Source of the DNA: Actinomycetota bacterium
GTDB taxonomy: Bacteria > Actinomycetota > Acidimicrobiia > Acidimicrobiales > Ilumatobacteraceae
Reading direction: 5' to 3'
Length of the DNA stretch: 8,370 nucleotides
Assembly (NCBI GenBank): GCA_018882725.1
Contig: VERK01000091.1
Location: 1 to 8,370, forward strand
The position numbers were made by a program, and so were the translations under genes. Shown in pieces: positions 6,180 through 8,370 of the stretch. Position 1 is the first letter of the stretch; each line of letters starts with the position of its first letter. The notes under the pieces were generated by a model, which was not told the DNA's origin, made no database searches, and was given only the letters and a program-made list of their open reading frames with translations.

Positions 6180-7468
6180 CGTGAGGCGAGTGCCTGACGC
6201 AGCGCCTCGACCACGACCTGATCGTCGGACGGATCGACGGTGCGAAGATCGAGGATCGTCACGTTGTCACGTACGCGAGCGATCACGGGAGGCCGGAACG
6301 ATCGCAGCACTGCGGTGTGATCACCATCGAGTGCCAGACCCACCGACGGAATTGATGCGCCGGGCGTGCTGCCGGCACCGGGCAACGATTCACACGGAGT
6401 CACGCGTACATCGGTGACTTGGGTCGCGATGGATTCGGCGCGACGCTGCAAGTGATCGGTATTCACCGAGGCCATGCGCCAGAACGGCACATCGACGCTG
6501 ACGGTGCGCGCGAGATAAGCGAGCATCACGTGGTGGAGCGCAGCCAACACCAATCCGCCGGGGCGCAGCGCGCGGGCGAGTGGATGCTGCGCACAGGCCG
6601 CCACCAGGTCGGCGCGGCCGGCGATGATGCCGGTTTGCGGACCACCCATGAGTTTGTCGCCGCTGAACGTGATGAGGGACGCGCCAGCAAGCACCGATTG
6701 ACGGGCGGCGGGTTCACCGTTGAGCCAGGCCGGCGGACCCGAGTCGAGCCACGGGCACGCGGCATCGAGCAGACCCGATCCGATGTCGGCCACCACCGGA
6801 ACGCCAAGCGTGGCCAACTCGTCGACCGGTGTCTCTTCGACGAAGCCGTCGATGCGGTAGTTCGACGGATGGACCTTCAGCACCAGAGCGACGTCGTTGC
6901 CCTTGCGACCGATGGCCTTGCGGTAATCGGCCAGGCGCGTGCGATTCGTCGTACCCACGTCGACGAGACGCGCGCCGGACTGCTCCATGACTTCGGGAAC
7001 ACGGAAGCCGCCACCGATCTCCACGCTTTCGCCGCGGCTCACTGCCACGTCGCGTCCGGATGCCAGGGCGGCCAACACGAGGAGAACGGCGGCTGCGTTG
7101 TTGTTGACGACCATGGCGTCTTCGGCGCCCACTGCACGCGCGATGAGGCGACCGATGCCGCGCTGCCGACTTCCGCGACCGCCGGTGGCGAGATCGAATT
7201 CGAGATTCTGCGCACGGGGCGCCAGGTGCAGTTCGACAGGAGAGCGCCCGAGGTTGGTGTGGGCGATCACACCGGTGGCGTTGATGACGGGAACCAGAAG
7301 CGAGGCAGCGATTCCGTCGGCGATGGACGACGCGCGACTCGGATCACCGAGTGCGATGGCTTCACGGGCCGCGTCCACGAGAAGCGGATGCGGAAGGCCG
7401 GTGGATGCCAACGAACGAGCCAATGAGTCGACCGAGGGCGGTCGCATCGTTGCGTCATTCGAGGCCAC
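6176..7468 (-). CDS. selA: L-seryl-tRNA(Sec) selenium transferase SelA
   Basis: SelA is a PLP enzyme that converts Ser-tRNA(Sec) to Sec-tRNA(Sec) using selenophosphate from SelD. The 430 residues are somewhat shorter than the E. coli protein (463), mainly at the N-terminus. Visible landmarks are the N-terminal RPPSVDSL block (9-16), VINATGVIAHTNLGRSP (61-77), the glycine-rich LATGGRGSR (93-101), the phosphate-binding loop region NNNAAAV (122-128), and ADIGSGLLD (227-235). The PLP lysine is Lys272 in FSGDKLMGGPQTG. All key elements are present. The GTG at 7468 is chosen for its TAGCGT box 7 bases upstream; an ATG seven codons in is an alternative. It heads the selA-selB operon, with a 4-base overlap into selB. 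It is divergent from fxsA across 58 bases. selC and selD must lie elsewhere. Confidence 0.96.
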   Translation of the reverse strand: MASNDATMRPPSVDSLARSLASTGLPHPLLVDAAREAIALGDPSRASSIADGIAASLLVPVINATGVIAHTNLGRSPVELHLAPRAQNLEFDLATGGRGSRQRGIGRLIARAVGAEDAMVVNNNAAAVLLVLAALASGRDVAVSRGESVEIGGGFRVPEVMEQSGARLVDVGTTNRTRLADYRKAIGRKGNDVALVLKVHPSNYRIDGFVEETPVDELATLGVPVVADIGSGLLDAACPWLDSGPPAWLNGEPAARQSVLAGASLITFSGDKLMGGPQTGIIAGRADLVAACAQHPLARALRPGGLVLAALHHVMLAYLARTVSVDVPFWRMASVNTDHLQRRAESIATQVTDVRVTPCESLPGAGSTPGASIPSVGLALDGDHTAVLRSFRPPVIARVRDNVTILDLRTVDPSDDQVVVEALRQALASR

Positions 7469-7475
7469 GAATCCG

Positions 7476-7481
7476 ACGCTA
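7476..7481 (-). promoter_or_regulatory. Putative -10 box (TAGCGT) of the selA-selB operon
   Basis: TAGCGT on the minus strand is identical to the box before the response regulator and has the same 7-base distance to a GTG start. It fits TANNNT and suggests a leaderless selA transcript. No ribosome binding site competes with this reading. It sits within the 58-base divergent intergenic region, and a 6-bp inverted repeat (GGCCAC at 7463-7468, GTGGCC at 7482-7487) flanks it. Confidence 0.5.
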
Positions 7482-7514
7482 GTGGCCGACGGGAGATGCG
7501 AGAACAGGCGTGGC

Positions 7515-7520
7515 TAGGGT
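7515..7520 (+). promoter_or_regulatory. Putative -10 box (TAGGGT) of fxsA
   Basis: TAGGGT ends 6 bases before the GTG at 7527, the textbook distance for transcription to begin at the start codon. An overlapping alternative is that AGGGTGA (7516-7522) acts as a ribosome binding site, so this case is less clear than the selA one. No obvious -35 is visible. Confidence 0.4.
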
Positions 7521-7526
7521 GACCTC

Positions 7527-7982
7527 GTGATCCTCCTTCTGCTCTTCGTGATCGTGCCGATCGCCGAGCTCTACACGATCATCAAGGTGGGCGGGGCCAT
7601 CGGCTTCCTCAACACCCTCGGGATCATCATCGCGGTCGCCGTCATCGGCAGTTGGCTCGTCAAGCGTGAAGGTCTTCGTGTCTGGACGAAGTTCAACGAG
7701 GCGATCGCCCACGGCCGAGTACCCACGCGCGAAATCGTCGACGGTGTGCTCATTCTCGGCGCCGGCGCCTTGCTGCTCACGCCCGGATTTCTCACCGACG
7801 TGTTCGGAGTCCTCATGCTGTTCCCGCCCACGCGACTGATGTTCCGTTCGTATCTCCTGCGGCGAGCCAAGCGCGGCACCTCGTTCGTGGTGCGCGGCTT
7901 CGGAGGCGGAACCACGTCCACGCGCTTCGGCGGCCACGACGTGGTCGACACCGACGCCACCGAACCCAAGGGTGAACTGTGA
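7527..7982 (+). CDS. fxsA: FxsA-family small membrane protein
   Basis: This 151-residue protein matches the FxsA family, named because its overproduction in E. coli relieves exclusion of phage T7 by the F plasmid; its normal cellular role is unclear. It has an N-terminal hydrophobic segment with the family-typical PIAELY (about 1-19), a second segment (about 25-44), and a third containing LLTPGFLTDVFGVLMLFPPTR (83-103), the family hallmark. After residue 105 the tail is cytoplasmic-looking, with a basic stretch (LLRRAKRG, 110-117) and then Gly/Thr-rich and acidic residues. The GTG start is supported by the upstream TAGGGT/AGGGTGA element. Its TGA overlaps the start of the NUDIX gene as GTGA, so the two are likely cotranscribed. 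The length is normal for the family. Confidence 0.92.
   Translation: MILLLLFVIVPIAELYTIIKVGGAIGFLNTLGIIIAVAVIGSWLVKREGLRVWTKFNEAIAHGRVPTREIVDGVLILGAGALLLTPGFLTDVFGVLMLFPPTRLMFRSYLLRRAKRGTSFVVRGFGGGTTSTRFGGHDVVDTDATEPKGEL
7968..7972 (+). promoter_or_regulatory. Ribosome binding site of the NUDIX gene
   Basis: AAGGG, extended as AAGGGTGA, lies within the last codons of fxsA, 6 bases before the GTG at 7979. It decides this start, which overlaps the fxsA stop codon. Confidence 0.55.
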
Positions 7983-8370
7983 GTCGTCAACAAGACTTCG
8001 ATCCGACCCAGGTGGCCATTCGCCCAGCCGCCACGGTGATGTTGGTGCGCGATCATCTCGGACCGCTCGAAGTCTTCATGATGAAGCGCACCACCAAGGC
8101 GGCCTTCGCCAGTGGCATGTACGTGTTCCCCGGTGGAGCAGTTGATGCCGGTGATGATTCGTACGAGATGACAGCGATACGCGAGTGTTTCGAGGAAGCC
8201 GGCGTGTTGTTGGCGCGCGACGGCGACGGACGCACGGTCCGATTCGATTCCGATCCGATGAAGGAACGGTTCGAGGTTCATCGTCGAGCGGTTCACTCGG
8301 GCGAGCGGAGCATGACGAGCGTGCTCGCCGACGAAGGCCTCACGGCGCAACTCGACGAGTTGGCCTGGGT
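7979..8370 (+). CDS. NUDIX hydrolase, NUDT19/NUDT7-like (C-terminus beyond window)
   Basis: From the GTG at 7979 an open frame of 130 residues runs to the window edge. It has a NUDIX domain: first strand PAATVMLVRD (17-26), the family-like SGMYVFPGGAVD (45-56), and the catalytic core RECFEEAGVLL (68-78), where Glu72 and Glu73 should bind the divalent metal. The spacing between the GG and the RExxEE core is one residue longer than the classic GX5EX7RE box, and the first Glu is Asp59. Variation there is expected in the NUDT19-like branch, whose characterised mammalian members hydrolyse CoA and acyl-CoA. A CoA-ester substrate is plausible but not shown, and the CoA-specific signature cannot be judged from a partial protein. 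Translation is coupled to fxsA by a GTGA overlap plus a good ribosome binding site. Confidence 0.88.
   Translation, partial: MSRQQDFDPTQVAIRPAATVMLVRDHLGPLEVFMMKRTTKAAFASGMYVFPGGAVDAGDDSYEMTAIRECFEEAGVLLARDGDGRTVRFDSDPMKERFEVHRRAVHSGERSMTSVLADEGLTAQLDELAW

Noticed and set aside
6419..7426. A 335-codon open frame on the plus strand antisense to selA
   Set aside because: It lies wholly opposite selA, whose PLP motif and family blocks are clear. The translation has no recognisable domain and looks like the complement of GC-rich codons.
7463..7487. Inverted repeat GGCCAC/GTGGCC around the selA promoter
   Set aside because: The arms are only 6 bp with 13 bases between and do not extend; such pairs are common by chance in GC-rich DNA. 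I mention it only within the promoter entry.
7571..8350. A 259-codon minus-strand frame opposite fxsA and the NUDIX gene
   Set aside because: It would contradict two plus-strand genes with clear family motifs, and its translation shows no domain.

Overview
The window is GC-rich DNA, probably from a high-GC Gram-positive bacterium. The lineage call is an inference from four things. There are two tandem Get3/ArsA-like ATPases in the style of mycobacterial Rv3679-Rv3680. Start codons are mostly GTG. Several genes seem to be expressed from leaderless promoters with a TAGNNT -10 box. The hexamer CGATCG is strikingly frequent. Acidimicrobiia (Ilumatobacter-like) would fit, but this was not tested. 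Coding density is extreme: only about 104 bases lie outside genes, and no gap exceeds 60 bases.

Layout. On the minus strand at the left edge is a partial response-regulator receiver protein (1-356) with its own promoter and a 14-bp perfect palindrome. Before it, in transcription order, are two overlapping ATPase genes (1510-2469, then 401-1513) in ATGA coupling. Head to head with them, with only two bases between start codons, is a plus-strand pair: a full-length NfeD-family membrane protein (2472-3857) whose protease-like domain seems to lack its catalytic residues, and an AlkB-family DNA/RNA demethylase (3854-4462) in GTGA coupling. AlkB converges on and overlaps by 14 bp the minus-strand selenocysteine operon selA-selB (7468 to 4449, ATGA coupling). 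Divergent from selA across 58 bp is a plus-strand pair, fxsA (7527-7982) and a NUDIX hydrolase that runs off the right edge (7979-8370), again in GTGA coupling.

How the genes relate. SelA and SelB are two of the four dedicated components for UGA-directed selenocysteine insertion. tRNA-Sec (selC) and selD are not in the window, nor is any recognisable selenoprotein. The ATPase pair probably forms a heteromeric Get3-like complex rather than an arsenite pump, as no arsenic-binding cysteine set is visible. NfeD would act at the membrane, AlkB in alkylation repair, FxsA in the membrane, and the NUDIX enzyme on a nucleotide-containing substrate, possibly a CoA ester. These are mostly independent housekeeping modules in a compact arrangement. 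I see no mobile element, CRISPR array, structural RNA gene or obvious new defence system. The most notable points are the apparent pseudo-protease NfeD, the complementary motif changes in the two ATPases, the degenerate receiver domain and the repeated leaderless promoter pattern.
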